Shown: in pieces, positions 6,907 through 14,069 of the stretch | Numbering within the stretch: position 1 is the stretch's first letter | Layout: every line of letters begins with the position of its first letter | NCBI RefSeq assembly: GCF_001870485.1 | Contig: NZ_MDKE01000022.1 | Span: 62,001 to 126,000, forward strand | Reading direction: 5' to 3' | Source: Oceanisphaera psychrotolerans | Lineage (GTDB): Bacteria > Pseudomonadota > Gammaproteobacteria > Enterobacterales > Aeromonadaceae | Length of the DNA stretch: 64,000 nucleotides | Translations under genes and position numbers: made by a program | Notes under the pieces: generated by a model | What the model saw: the letters and a program-made list of their open reading frames with translations, nothing else | The model's database searches: none | What the model was told of the DNA's origin: nothing

Positions 6907-8106
6907 ATGTATATCAAAAAACCTCAAATCACAACATTGAACGCTATCGCTAATGTATCAAATTTATGCAGTGTTCTTGATATTAGCGAAGAAGAGCTTA
7001 ATCAGGCTCTTGCGTTGAGTGATTATGATAGATACGTTCAAGCCAAAACTGAAAAGAATGATGGTTCATTTAGAACCATTCATAAGCCACATTATTTATT
7101 GCGGAAAGTGCAGAGGCGAATAAATACTCGAATTTTTCAGAAAATAGTACGTTGGCCTAGTTATATATTTGGATCTGTTCCTAATACTAAAGATGAAGGC
7201 AATAATGTTGTTGAGAATAAGGATTATGTGAGTTGTGCGGCTCAGCATTGCGGAGCTAAAAGCTTATTGAAGTTAGACATAAAAGACTTCTTTGATAATA
7301 TAGATATTTTTCATGTCAAGAAAATATTCACAGGTCTTTTTAAATATAACTGTGATGTGTCAAATGTATTGAGTGATATTTGTTGTTATAGAGGAGTGGT
7401 TGTACAAGGTGCATTGACATCTAGTTATATTGCTAGTCTATGTTTGTGGGATGAAGAGTATAAAATTATTGAGAGGTTGCAAAGAAAAGGATTAGTTTAC
7501 ACTCGGTTGGTAGATGATATTACAGTATCATCTAGAATATCAAATTTTCAATTTGATCATGCACAATCGATTATATCCAAGATGTTGCAAGACAAGGACC
7601 TTCCGATAAATAATAATAAGACAAAAGTATTTCACGCATCTATTGAGCCATTAATGGTGCATGGTATGCGAGTTAATTTTAAAGAACCACGATATCCTTC
7701 TGATGAGGTTAGAAGATTACGGGCAGCTGTACAAAATATTGAAAAGTTATCATCGGAAGTTGGTTATAGAACAACATTTGCTTATAGAAAAGATTTTAAC
7801 CGTTGCATGGGGAGGGTAAATAAATTAAAGCGTGTTAAACATGAAAAACATCAGGTGCTAATAAATAAACTAAATAAAATTTTGCCTTTGCCGTCAAAGA
7901 CAGACTTAAGAAGATGTAAGCTGGCTGTTAAACGGTTAGAAAATGACTTCAATAACAAAAAAGAATCATATTGGTACAAGAAAAGATACTATATGGCTCA
8001 AGATAGATTAAACGTCTTGCAACGGACATATTATAAAACTGCATTAAAATTAAGAAGCAGGTTGAACGTAATAAAGCCAGAGTATGACAATGTTGAAAAT
8101 GCTTAG
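6907..8106 (+). CDS. Retron-type reverse transcriptase
   Basis: This 399-residue protein would copy a structured RNA into RNA-linked DNA. Reverse-transcriptase motifs are clear: motif A LDIKDFFDNI (D124), motif B QGALTSSYIASL, motif C LVDDITVS (D203, D204), and NNNKTKVF. Retron-specific spots are diverged: NAxxH appears as CAAQH just before motif A, VTG appears as VHG, and motif C is LVDD rather than YADD. The C-terminal third is basic and helical, as expected for RNA recognition. The gene is strongly AT-rich compared with flanking phage genes, a sign of recent transfer. It overlaps the membrane effector gene by 23 bp. Confidence 0.85.
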   Translation: MYIKKPQITTLNAIANVSNLCSVLDISEEELNQALALSDYDRYVQAKTEKNDGSFRTIHKPHYLLRKVQRRINTRIFQKIVRWPSYIFGSVPNTKDEGNNVVENKDYVSCAAQHCGAKSLLKLDIKDFFDNIDIFHVKKIFTGLFKYNCDVSNVLSDICCYRGVVVQGALTSSYIASLCLWDEEYKIIERLQRKGLVYTRLVDDITVSSRISNFQFDHAQSIISKMLQDKDLPINNNKTKVFHASIEPLMVHGMRVNFKEPRYPSDEVRRLRAAVQNIEKLSSEVGYRTTFAYRKDFNRCMGRVNKLKRVKHEKHQVLINKLNKILPLPSKTDLRRCKLAVKRLENDFNNKKESYWYKKRYYMAQDRLNVLQRTYYKTALKLRSRLNVIKPEYDNVENA

Positions 8107-8812
8107 AAAAATAAAACTGATACCTTTTGTTGTTTATTCTTTTGTTATTGTAGTTCTGGTCAGTTTGCTTTTAATGGTAACGATACTCTACACTACAATT
8201 TATAATGAAAAAATGTACTTGCTAGAGTTTTGTTTTACCAATGAATGTGTTTTGTATACCAATAAAAAACTTAGTGCTGTAATTAAGGTTTTCAATGCAA
8301 CTATTTCTATTTTGACATCAATCGCTACTGTTGGTGGTATTGCTGTTGCCGTGAAAAGTTATCTTAATGTCACTCGCTCAAACGCATTAAATAATCATAT
8401 TGCGCATTTTAAAATATTCCAAGACTATATAGATTTTGAAGTGAAAAAAAGAGATAGACTGCTACTTTCCGCCATTGATACTTTTAAGTGGTACAACTTG
8501 ATTTTTAAACGTTCACGCTCTGGGTCTATGAATGTGTCTGATGAGTATGTTGAAGTGGTTACTCGAATGAATAATGAAATATTATCATCTAATAAACAGG
8601 CTCAGAGTGCAACAGAAGGTTCCTATCGTTATAAGGAGCATCAAAAAAGAATTTCTGGTGCAGTAAGCTTTTTTGGTATTAATTTAAGTTTTCATCCAAG
8701 AAATGATTTTTATGAAATAGAGACACAAATGTTAGATTTAATTTCTACAGTGAATAAAGCGTTTTGTACTGAATCGCTCGTTCCTGAGATTGAGAAGAGA
8801 AAATACATTTAA
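8084..8812 (+). CDS. Two-TM membrane protein, likely retron effector
   Basis: The 242-residue protein has two membrane segments, about residues 11-36 (FVVYSFVIVVLVSLLLMV) and 68-92 (ISILTSIATVGGIAVAV). A charged cytoplasmic C-terminal domain of about 150 residues follows. The reading frame starts inside the reverse-transcriptase gene, so the two are co-translated. A retron RT followed by a 2TM protein is the defining layout of type IV retrons such as Ec48, where the membrane protein kills the infected cell when the complex senses phage inhibition of RecBCD. Assignment rests on topology and context; I cannot align it to Ec48. Other starts at 8090 and 8099 are possible. Confidence 0.65.
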   Translation: MTMLKMLRKIKLIPFVVYSFVIVVLVSLLLMVTILYTTIYNEKMYLLEFCFTNECVLYTNKKLSAVIKVFNATISILTSIATVGGIAVAVKSYLNVTRSNALNNHIAHFKIFQDYIDFEVKKRDRLLLSAIDTFKWYNLIFKRSRSGSMNVSDEYVEVVTRMNNEILSSNKQAQSATEGSYRYKEHQKRISGAVSFFGINLSFHPRNDFYEIETQMLDLISTVNKAFCTESLVPEIEKRKYI

Positions 8813-8848
8813 AAATAGACACTAAATAAAGAGGAAGGTAAAAATAAA

Positions 8849-8953
8849 GATAGGACCAAGGTTACGCACATCCGCAAGCAGTTAGCCACCAAGGTCGAGG
8901 TGCTGGTATTTGAGAGTTTCATTGAAGAACCTGGGCAACACCGCCCTTGGTGA
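8849..8953 (+). pseudogene. Decayed fragment of an integrase N-terminus
   Basis: Translation gives DRTKVTHIRKQLATKVEVL then VFESFIEEPG before a TGA. It matches residues of the intact integrase N-terminus 1.6 kb downstream (DRPKVPRIRKQFATKGEAL, AFERFLDDPE). No start or catalytic part is present. It sits directly at the 3' border of the AT-rich retron cassette, so it is probably a scar of an earlier integrase or of the recombination that brought the cassette in. Confidence 0.75.
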
Positions 8954-8963
8954 AAGGACGGTG
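8939..8963. terminator. Hairpin downstream of the retron and of the next convergent gene
   Basis: CACCGCCCTT pairs with AAGGACGGTG (9 of 10 bp) around a 5-nt loop, between the convergent retron effector and the minus-strand 2TM gene. It can serve both strands. No long T tract is present. Confidence 0.5.
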
Positions 8964-8977
8964 CTGAGGTCGCTTTG

Positions 8978-9502
8978 TTACTTGCCTTTACTCTTCAACC
9001 AGTTTGCAAATTGTGTCAGTAGTTCACTGAATGGGCCGGCCAAGCCTACATAATCTGATGCTGGTTCGTTTGGCTTGTTGGCCGAAATTGATAACTTAAG
9101 TACCGCAAGTATCAAGGTCAGGCCTACACCCAGCACAAATGCAATAAGCGTGATAATGGAGCCGGACGAAATCAGCGCCTTGTCCCATTCATTTTTTTCG
9201 GTCTTGTTTTCTTCGGTGCCTTTGCTATCCGTACTGGCTTTGCTGCGGGCGCTGGCCTGGGTTTCGTTGGCAGGGGAGATATTGGCCTCTTGAGCCTTTG
9301 CTGATGCTATGACTACAGCTGATGATTCTTTCTGGCTTGCATGACCAACCACACTGGTTATGGCCAAGTCGGTATATTTCAGGCCTTTGTACAAGAAGCA
9401 AATAGACACTGCCATAGCTAGTACAAGTGAAATGATACGAAGCCACATCATTGCCTTGGCATCAAACGTTTGCCACCGGAGTACATGCTGGGCCTCGTTC
9501 AC
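8978..9502 (-). CDS. Hypothetical two-TM membrane protein (174 aa)
   Basis: Membrane segments lie at about residues 21-42 (IISLVLAMAVSICFLYKGL) and 113-136 (ISSGSIITLIAFVLGVGL). They flank a polar, Ala/Ser/Glu-rich, presumably periplasmic stretch. The frame used starts at GTG 9502. A short upstream frame from ATG 9566 (MSDKKEKITFDDLP) ends in an overlapping GTGA. One extra base near 9524 would fuse the two into a single plausible N-terminus, so a lost base is possible here. The protein sits in the repressor-integrase cargo zone; function unknown. Confidence 0.6.
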   Translation of the reverse strand: MNEAQHVLRWQTFDAKAMMWLRIISLVLAMAVSICFLYKGLKYTDLAITSVVGHASQKESSAVVIASAKAQEANISPANETQASARSKASTDSKGTEENKTEKNEWDKALISSGSIITLIAFVLGVGLTLILAVLKLSISANKPNEPASDYVGLAGPFSELLTQFANWLKSKGK

Positions 9503-9566
9503 TTTCTCGCTGGGGAGATCGCCTTCGGCAGATCATCAAATGTTATTTTTTCTTTTTTATCGGACA
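9499..9566 (-). CDS. Short upstream reading frame (22 codons) or displaced N-terminus
   Basis: ATG 9566 opens MSDKKEKITFDDLPKAISPARK and stops in a 4-bp overlap with the GTG start of the 2TM gene. It could be a leader peptide that couples translation. The alternative is the real N-terminus of the 2TM protein separated by a one-base loss; the shifted frame reads on as AEGDLPSEK into it. Confidence 0.35.
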
Positions 9567-9593
9567 TAAAAAACCCTCTGCAGTCAGAGGGTT
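9566..9593 (-). terminator. Intrinsic terminator of the ImmA/IrrE gene
   Basis: On the minus strand AACCCTCTG and CAGAGGGTT form a perfect 9-bp stem with a 4-nt loop, followed by six T. It lies 32 bp after the stop of the peptidase gene. Confidence 0.85.
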
Positions 9594-9624
9594 AATGTAT
9601 TGGCCTGTACGCTTAGTTGCAAGC

Positions 9625-10098
9625 CTATAGCATGCCAAGGTTCTTAAGGCGGTAGTACATGGCTGCTTCAGACACGCGCAAGGTCTCTGCCAAGCGGGAA
9701 ATGTTGGTCATGCCTTCGCGATATACCAGAGTCTCAATGGCCAGTTTAGGCATGAGCAGAGCGGCAGCGAAACGGTTGGCCTGCACTTCCTGCCAGTCGT
9801 TGTTGCCGCTTGAAAACGAGCCAGCGTTATCGCGGTGTTTGGACTTAGAGGATGTGACATGCCCCAGCACATGATGGCCAATCTCGTGCGCCATGGTAAA
9901 GCGTTGACGATTGGTACTCTCATTGCGGTTAAACTTGATGACTTTCTGTCCGTCACGGATTTCTGCTTCACCGCTCAAATCAGGCCCATCAAGCACGTCG
10001 ATCCGCATGCCCAGAGAGCGGGCAATGTCGGCTGGACGAACTGGTAGCAACTTGTCCCAATGGGCGTCAAGTATGCGTTTAACAACAGCTTCTTCCAT
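9625..10098 (-). CDS. ImmA/IrrE family zinc metallopeptidase
   Basis: The zinc motif HEIGHHVLGH begins at residue 71. A downstream acidic ligand region follows (DWQEVQANRFAAALLMP). The C-terminal end resembles a small helix-turn-helix (ISRLAETLRVSEAAMYYRLK). Such enzymes usually cleave a phage or ICE repressor, or act as toxins in COG2856/Xre pairs. No Xre partner is adjacent, though the S24 repressor lies 3 kb away. ATG 10098 is chosen over GTG 10101 because AAGGAGG would be only 2 bp from the latter. Confidence 0.85.
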   Translation of the reverse strand: MEEAVVKRILDAHWDKLLPVRPADIARSLGMRIDVLDGPDLSGEAEIRDGQKVIKFNRNESTNRQRFTMAHEIGHHVLGHVTSSKSKHRDNAGSFSSGNNDWQEVQANRFAAALLMPKLAIETLVYREGMTNISRLAETLRVSEAAMYYRLKNLGML

Positions 10099-10200
10099 CA
10101 CACCCTCCTTTTAAACCCGGCAGGTATACGCTGCCTCGTTACGGTTACAGCGGGATGACGCTTCCACTGCGTCACCCCTAACATAGCACTCCCACACAAA

Positions 10201-10216
10201 TTTGCATTGATGCAAA
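10201..10216. promoter_or_regulatory. Palindrome TTTGCATTGATGCAAA upstream of the peptidase gene
   Basis: Seven-bp perfect arms (TTTGCAT, ATGCAAA) lie between the divergent peptidase and integrase genes, about 100 bp upstream of the peptidase. It is operator-like, with unknown binding protein. A second imperfect hairpin (TGACGC/GCGTCA) lies near 10154-10174. Confidence 0.4.
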
Positions 10217-10355
10217 TGGGGCCTCACATTTTACACCAAACGTGTTCGTTGTCACTGTATGTCACTACTGGTGTTTATTGGTTGCATCTTTAAAGATAGC
10301 TCAGTTAGGATTTTGCTGTATAAATTAACAGTATCCTGATGTGCTGAGTGAGACC

Positions 10356-11410
10356 ATGGCAGTAAGAAAACTCCCGTCCGGTAAGTGGCTGGCCGAGCTG
10401 TACCCCGAAGGCCGGCCCAGCAAAGACAGGCCCAAGGTGCCGCGCATCCGCAAGCAGTTCGCCACCAAGGGCGAGGCACTGGCGTTTGAGCGCTTCCTGG
10501 ATGATCCCGAAAAAAGCACGCCCTGGCTGGAGTCTGGTGCCGAGCCGAGCGATCCACGACGGTTAACCGACCTGGTGGAGCGGTGGTTTGCCTTGCATGG
10601 GCAAAGCCTGCGGGATGGCGAACGGCGGCAGGCAAAGCTGATTAGCTTGTGCGAGGCATTGGGCAATCCCCTGGCGGCATCGTTTTCAACGCGGGACTTT
10701 GCCGCCTACCGAGAAGCCCGGCTTTCCGGCAGTCTGCCGGACCGGCGAGCGACCAATCAAGCCAGCCAGGGGGTTACCCCCAACACCGTTAACCGGGAGC
10801 ATGCCTATTTGCGGGCGGTGTTCAACGAACTGAAGAGGCTAGGGGAGTGGCAGGGCGAAAATCCGTTGGACGGGCTGCGGGCCTTCAAGGTGGCCGACAG
10901 TGAACTGGCGTTTTTGTATGAAGCGAGATCAAGCGACTGCTGGATGCCTGTGCCGACAGCAGTAATCCGGATCTGCTGTTGGTGGTTAAGCTGTGCCTGG
11001 CCACCGGTGCCCGTTGGTCCGAAATTGAAGAACTTACCCAGTCACAGGTGACCCCTTACCGACTGACCTTTACCCGCACCAAAAGCAAAAAAAGCCGGGC
11101 TATTCCCATCAGCCCCGATCTTCATGCCCAACTGCCCAAAAAGCGCGGTCGGCTGTTTGGTGACTGTTACCGCGCCTTCGAAAAGGCACTGACCGTCGCC
11201 GGTATCGAACTGCCCGACGGCCAATGTACCCACGTGTTACGCCACACCTTTGCCAGCCACTTTATGATGAACGGCGGCAACATTCTGGTGCTGCAAAAAA
11301 TTCTGGGTCACTCCACCATCACCATGACCATGCGTTACTCTCACTTTGCTCCCGATCATCTGGAAGATGCCATCCGGCTCAACCCGCTGGCATCTATCAA
11401 ACCGTCCTGA
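10356..11410 (+). pseudogene. P2-type tyrosine integrase, interrupted by a one-base frameshift
   Basis: The N-terminal part (MAVRKLPSGKWLAELYPEGR) and the catalytic part lie in different frames. They join if one base is restored at about 10923, where GAAGCGAGATC would read GAAGCCGAGATC (E-A-E-I-K-R-L-L). Catalytic residues are present: Arg in TGARWSEIEEL, HxxR in HVLRHTFASHF, His in LGHSTITMTM and the Tyr in MRYSHF. ATG 10356 is preferred to GTG 10341. The enzyme integrates the element into tRNA-Leu, 115 bp downstream. It is either a recent pseudogene or a sequencing error, and the rest is well conserved. Confidence 0.85.
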
Positions 11411-11411
11411 A

Positions 11412-11466
11412 AAGTGGCGACGAAGTGGCGACAGAAAAAGTAGAGGCTGGCTTTTTTTAGTCGCCA
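11412..11466. repeat. Putative integrase arm-type sites (AAGTGGCGAC repeats)
   Basis: AAGTGGCGAC occurs at 11412-11421 and 11423-11432, one helical turn apart. GTCGCCA, its inverse, is at 11460-11466. The cluster lies between the integrase stop and the tRNA core, where arm-binding sites of P2-like integrases are expected. Confidence 0.5.
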
Positions 11467-11524
11467 TTGGTTTATAAGTGATTGATTTTAAACGTAACGC
11501 ATTGATTCATAAGCACTTGTAACT

Positions 11525-11581
11525 GATTTAAAATCCCTCGCTGGTAACAGCGTGCCGGTTCAAGTCCGGCTCCGGGCACCA
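11525..11581 (+). other. Attachment site: 3' part of a tRNA-Leu(UAA) gene
   Basis: From GATTTAAAATCCCTCG (anticodon arm with TAA) through the T-arm GGTTCAAGTCC to the acceptor strand and CCA (TCCGGGCACCA), this is the 3' part of a tRNA-Leu. The 5' half is absent, because the bases before it do not form the D-arm. It is therefore the phage-side duplicate of the core and marks the right boundary of the element. The intact tRNA should lie at the other end, left of the window. Confidence 0.85.
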
Positions 11582-11666
11582 TTTCCTGTCGTATTTTATC
11601 CAGCTTTTTTCGGTATCTCTACCTGATGGCACCGGCCTTCGGCCGTGGCTTCATCGTTGCGCAAAC

Positions 11667-12203
11667 TTATCCCGCTACACACGCATCCAGCTGTTGATAT
11701 AACCGCTGCAGTTCCAGGTATACCTGTTGGGTGGTCCGGCCTGCGGGGGGTATGGTGATAAAATCATGGTTGCCGAGATTCAGCGCATCTTGCCGTGCCA
11801 CGCGGATCTGGCTGAAGCCGTAGGTGGTGCCGTTTTTCTGGCTGAGTTCGGCCATCTGAAAACGTATCCGGTAACGGCTGGGCAGAATACCAAGCTCTCT
11901 ATTGTTGACCTCGATCATCCCCCTGGCGTTAAGCACGTCTTCCCCCACATAACCAATCGGTTCGGGATCCTGTTCGGGTGCCTGCATCAGTTGTCTGGCA
12001 CAGGGCTCGGCCCGGTTGGCGGCAAAGCGCCGGGAGGAGAAGAACGACAGGCTCTCCAGTCGGGGTGGTTGCGTCCGGGTTACGGCGACGCCGGGAGTTT
12101 GGGCGGACACCTGCTCGGTCTGTCCGAGATAGCTATAAAGGGATTCCATACTGGTGCAGCCTGTCAACAGCAACGCCAGCAGGGTGGTGATGCCTGGGTT
12201 CAT
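11667..12203 (-). CDS. Putative outer-membrane lipoprotein (178 aa)
   Basis: The signal peptide ends in a lipobox (MNPGITTLLALLLTGC, Cys at residue 16). The mature part is polar with no TM segment. GGAGG lies 6 bp before the ATG at 12203; longer upstream frames lack such a site. The C-terminal region contains RIRFQMAELSQKNGTTYGFS. I do not recognise the family. This is the first chromosomal gene outside the phage element. Confidence 0.7.
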   Translation of the reverse strand: MNPGITTLLALLLTGCTSMESLYSYLGQTEQVSAQTPGVAVTRTQPPRLESLSFFSSRRFAANRAEPCARQLMQAPEQDPEPIGYVGEDVLNARGMIEVNNRELGILPSRYRIRFQMAELSQKNGTTYGFSQIRVARQDALNLGNHDFITIPPAGRTTQQVYLELQRLYQQLDACVAG

Positions 12204-12398
12204 CCTAAACCTCCGATTGCGTCCATTTGCGTTAAGTGTGGTGGCTGCCCGGCCGTATGACAATGTGAATGCCTTCATCCGCCGACCCCGGTCCTCTGCT
12301 CGGCTGAAGAACAACGTGTTGCAGGCGATATGGAAAGGAGGGCTCGGTGCCCCCTGTATACGGAGCCCGTCTTTGCGAGGGTGACGATTGCACCAATG

Positions 12399-12425
12399 AA
12401 CAAGGGCCCCGATGGGGCCCTTGTT
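12399..12425. terminator. Terminator hairpin after nhaC
   Basis: AACAAGGGCCCC and GGGGCCCTTGTT form a perfect 12-bp stem with a 3-nt loop, 40 bp past the antiporter stop. The A/T outer pairs let it work in either direction. Nothing else is evident in the 260 bp between the lipoprotein start and the antiporter end. Confidence 0.75.
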
Positions 12426-12464
12426 GTTTAGTTTGCCTGCCGCCGGTTTCTGGCCGGCTGGTGC

Positions 12465-13937
12465 TTATTTGGCGAGGGCCGGCTTGACGCTCGCTGTCTG
12501 CTCGGATTGGTTCTGGTCGGCTTCTGCCGGGCTGAGCCTGGGCGAGAACCAGCCCAGGTGGGCGTAGGCCATGCCGATCAGCGGCGACAGCCAGCAGGCG
12601 AAGGCCAGGGGGATATAGAGCAGGTTCTCGGTCTGGCCTTCGGCAATGCCGAGTCCGAGGGCGGTGATCACCACGGCACCACCGGCGTTCCAGGGGATCA
12701 GCGGCGATATCAGGGTGCCGCCTTCTTCAACGGCCCGCGACAGGTTCAGTGCCGAATAGCCTTTGGCCCGGTAGGCGGGAGCATACATGCGGCCGGGCAG
12801 GGCGATGGACAGGTAGGGGTCGCCGCCAATCACGTTGGTCATGGCCGAGGTGGCGATGGCGGATGACTGGATGGCGCCGAAGCTCTTGGCGCGGGTCAGA
12901 ATTTTTTCCATGATCACTTCCAGACAACCGGTACGCTCCAGCACGCCGCCGAAGGCCAGGGCCACCAGCATCAGGGTGATGACCCAGGTCATGCTCTGTA
13001 TGCCGCCGCGGTTGAGCAGGGCATCGATTTCGCGCACGCCGGTATCGATCTGATAACCGCTGAACATGAAGTTGAAGGCCTGCTGCAGGCTCACGTCCTG
13101 GGTCAGCATGGCGGTACCCAGGCCCAGCATGGCGCCGGCAAACAGGGTAGGCAGGGCGGGCATCTTCTTCAGCGCCAGCAGCACGGTCACGCCCAGGGGC
13201 AGCAGCAGAGGCCACGACAGGTTGAAGTGTTGATCCAGGCCGTTGATGATGGTCTCGATACGGCCGAAGTCCACGGCCTGATCGCCAATCAGACTGAAGC
13301 CGGCGAACAGATAGATAACCAGGGCAATCAGCATGGCCGGAATGGTTGTGGGCAGCATGTTGCGGATATGGTCGAACAGGTTCACGCCGGTCACCGCCGG
13401 CGCCAGGTTGGTGGTGTCCGACAGCGGCGACATCTTGTCACCGAAGAAGGCGCCCGACACCACGGCGCCGGCGGTCCAGTACATGGGAATGTCGAAGCCG
13501 CTGCCGATGCCCATCAGCGCCAGGCCCACGGTGCCGGTGGTGCCCCAGGAGGTACCGAGTGACACCGACACCACGGCACAGATCAGCACGCTGGCGGCCA
13601 GAAACAGCTCGGGGGAGATCAGGCTCAGGCCCAGCTTGATGAGATAAGGCACGGTGCCGCTGGCAATCCAGATGCCGACAATCATGCCCACGATGATCAG
13701 AATGCCGACCGACTGCAGCCCCAGGCGCACCACACGCATGATGCCGTCTTCCATTTCGGGCCAGCGGTAGCCGCGCAGCCAGCCGATCAGGGCGGTAATG
13801 GCCACGCCGATGGCAAGCGGAATATGGGGGGTAAAGTTGCCGAAGTAAAACAGCTGTACGCCCAGCACCACAAAGGTCAGGGCGATGGGCAGGCAAGCCA
13901 GCCAGAAGCCGGGTTTGCGTGGAATCGGTGTTGTCAT
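12465..13937 (-). CDS. NhaC family Na+/H+ antiporter
   Basis: This is a 490-residue inner-membrane protein with about 11-12 TM segments. NhaC-type signatures include SLGTSWGTTGTVGLALMGIG and FFGDKMSPLSDTTNLAP. It exchanges Na+ for protons, or acts as a malate/lactate-type antiporter in some NhaC members. The ATG at 13937 has AAGGAG 7-8 bp upstream. It is transcribed alone, with a terminator downstream. Na+ export suits a saline habitat and the Na+-coupled symporters nearby. Confidence 0.85.
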   Translation of the reverse strand: MTTPIPRKPGFWLACLPIALTFVVLGVQLFYFGNFTPHIPLAIGVAITALIGWLRGYRWPEMEDGIMRVVRLGLQSVGILIIVGMIVGIWIASGTVPYLIKLGLSLISPELFLAASVLICAVVSVSLGTSWGTTGTVGLALMGIGSGFDIPMYWTAGAVVSGAFFGDKMSPLSDTTNLAPAVTGVNLFDHIRNMLPTTIPAMLIALVIYLFAGFSLIGDQAVDFGRIETIINGLDQHFNLSWPLLLPLGVTVLLALKKMPALPTLFAGAMLGLGTAMLTQDVSLQQAFNFMFSGYQIDTGVREIDALLNRGGIQSMTWVITLMLVALAFGGVLERTGCLEVIMEKILTRAKSFGAIQSSAIATSAMTNVIGGDPYLSIALPGRMYAPAYRAKGYSALNLSRAVEEGGTLISPLIPWNAGGAVVITALGLGIAEGQTENLLYIPLAFACWLSPLIGMAYAHLGWFSPRLSPAEADQNQSEQTASVKPALAK

Positions 13938-14069
13938 TGGTTCTCTCCTTGAGCCGGTAAGGCAGGCCAATACTGCTGGCCTGCGCGGTTATCCCTTGGG
14001 ATGACTCCAGCTTACGGCGTGGATGTAACCTGTATTGCTGTAAATGTAATGAATTGTAAATGGGTTGTC

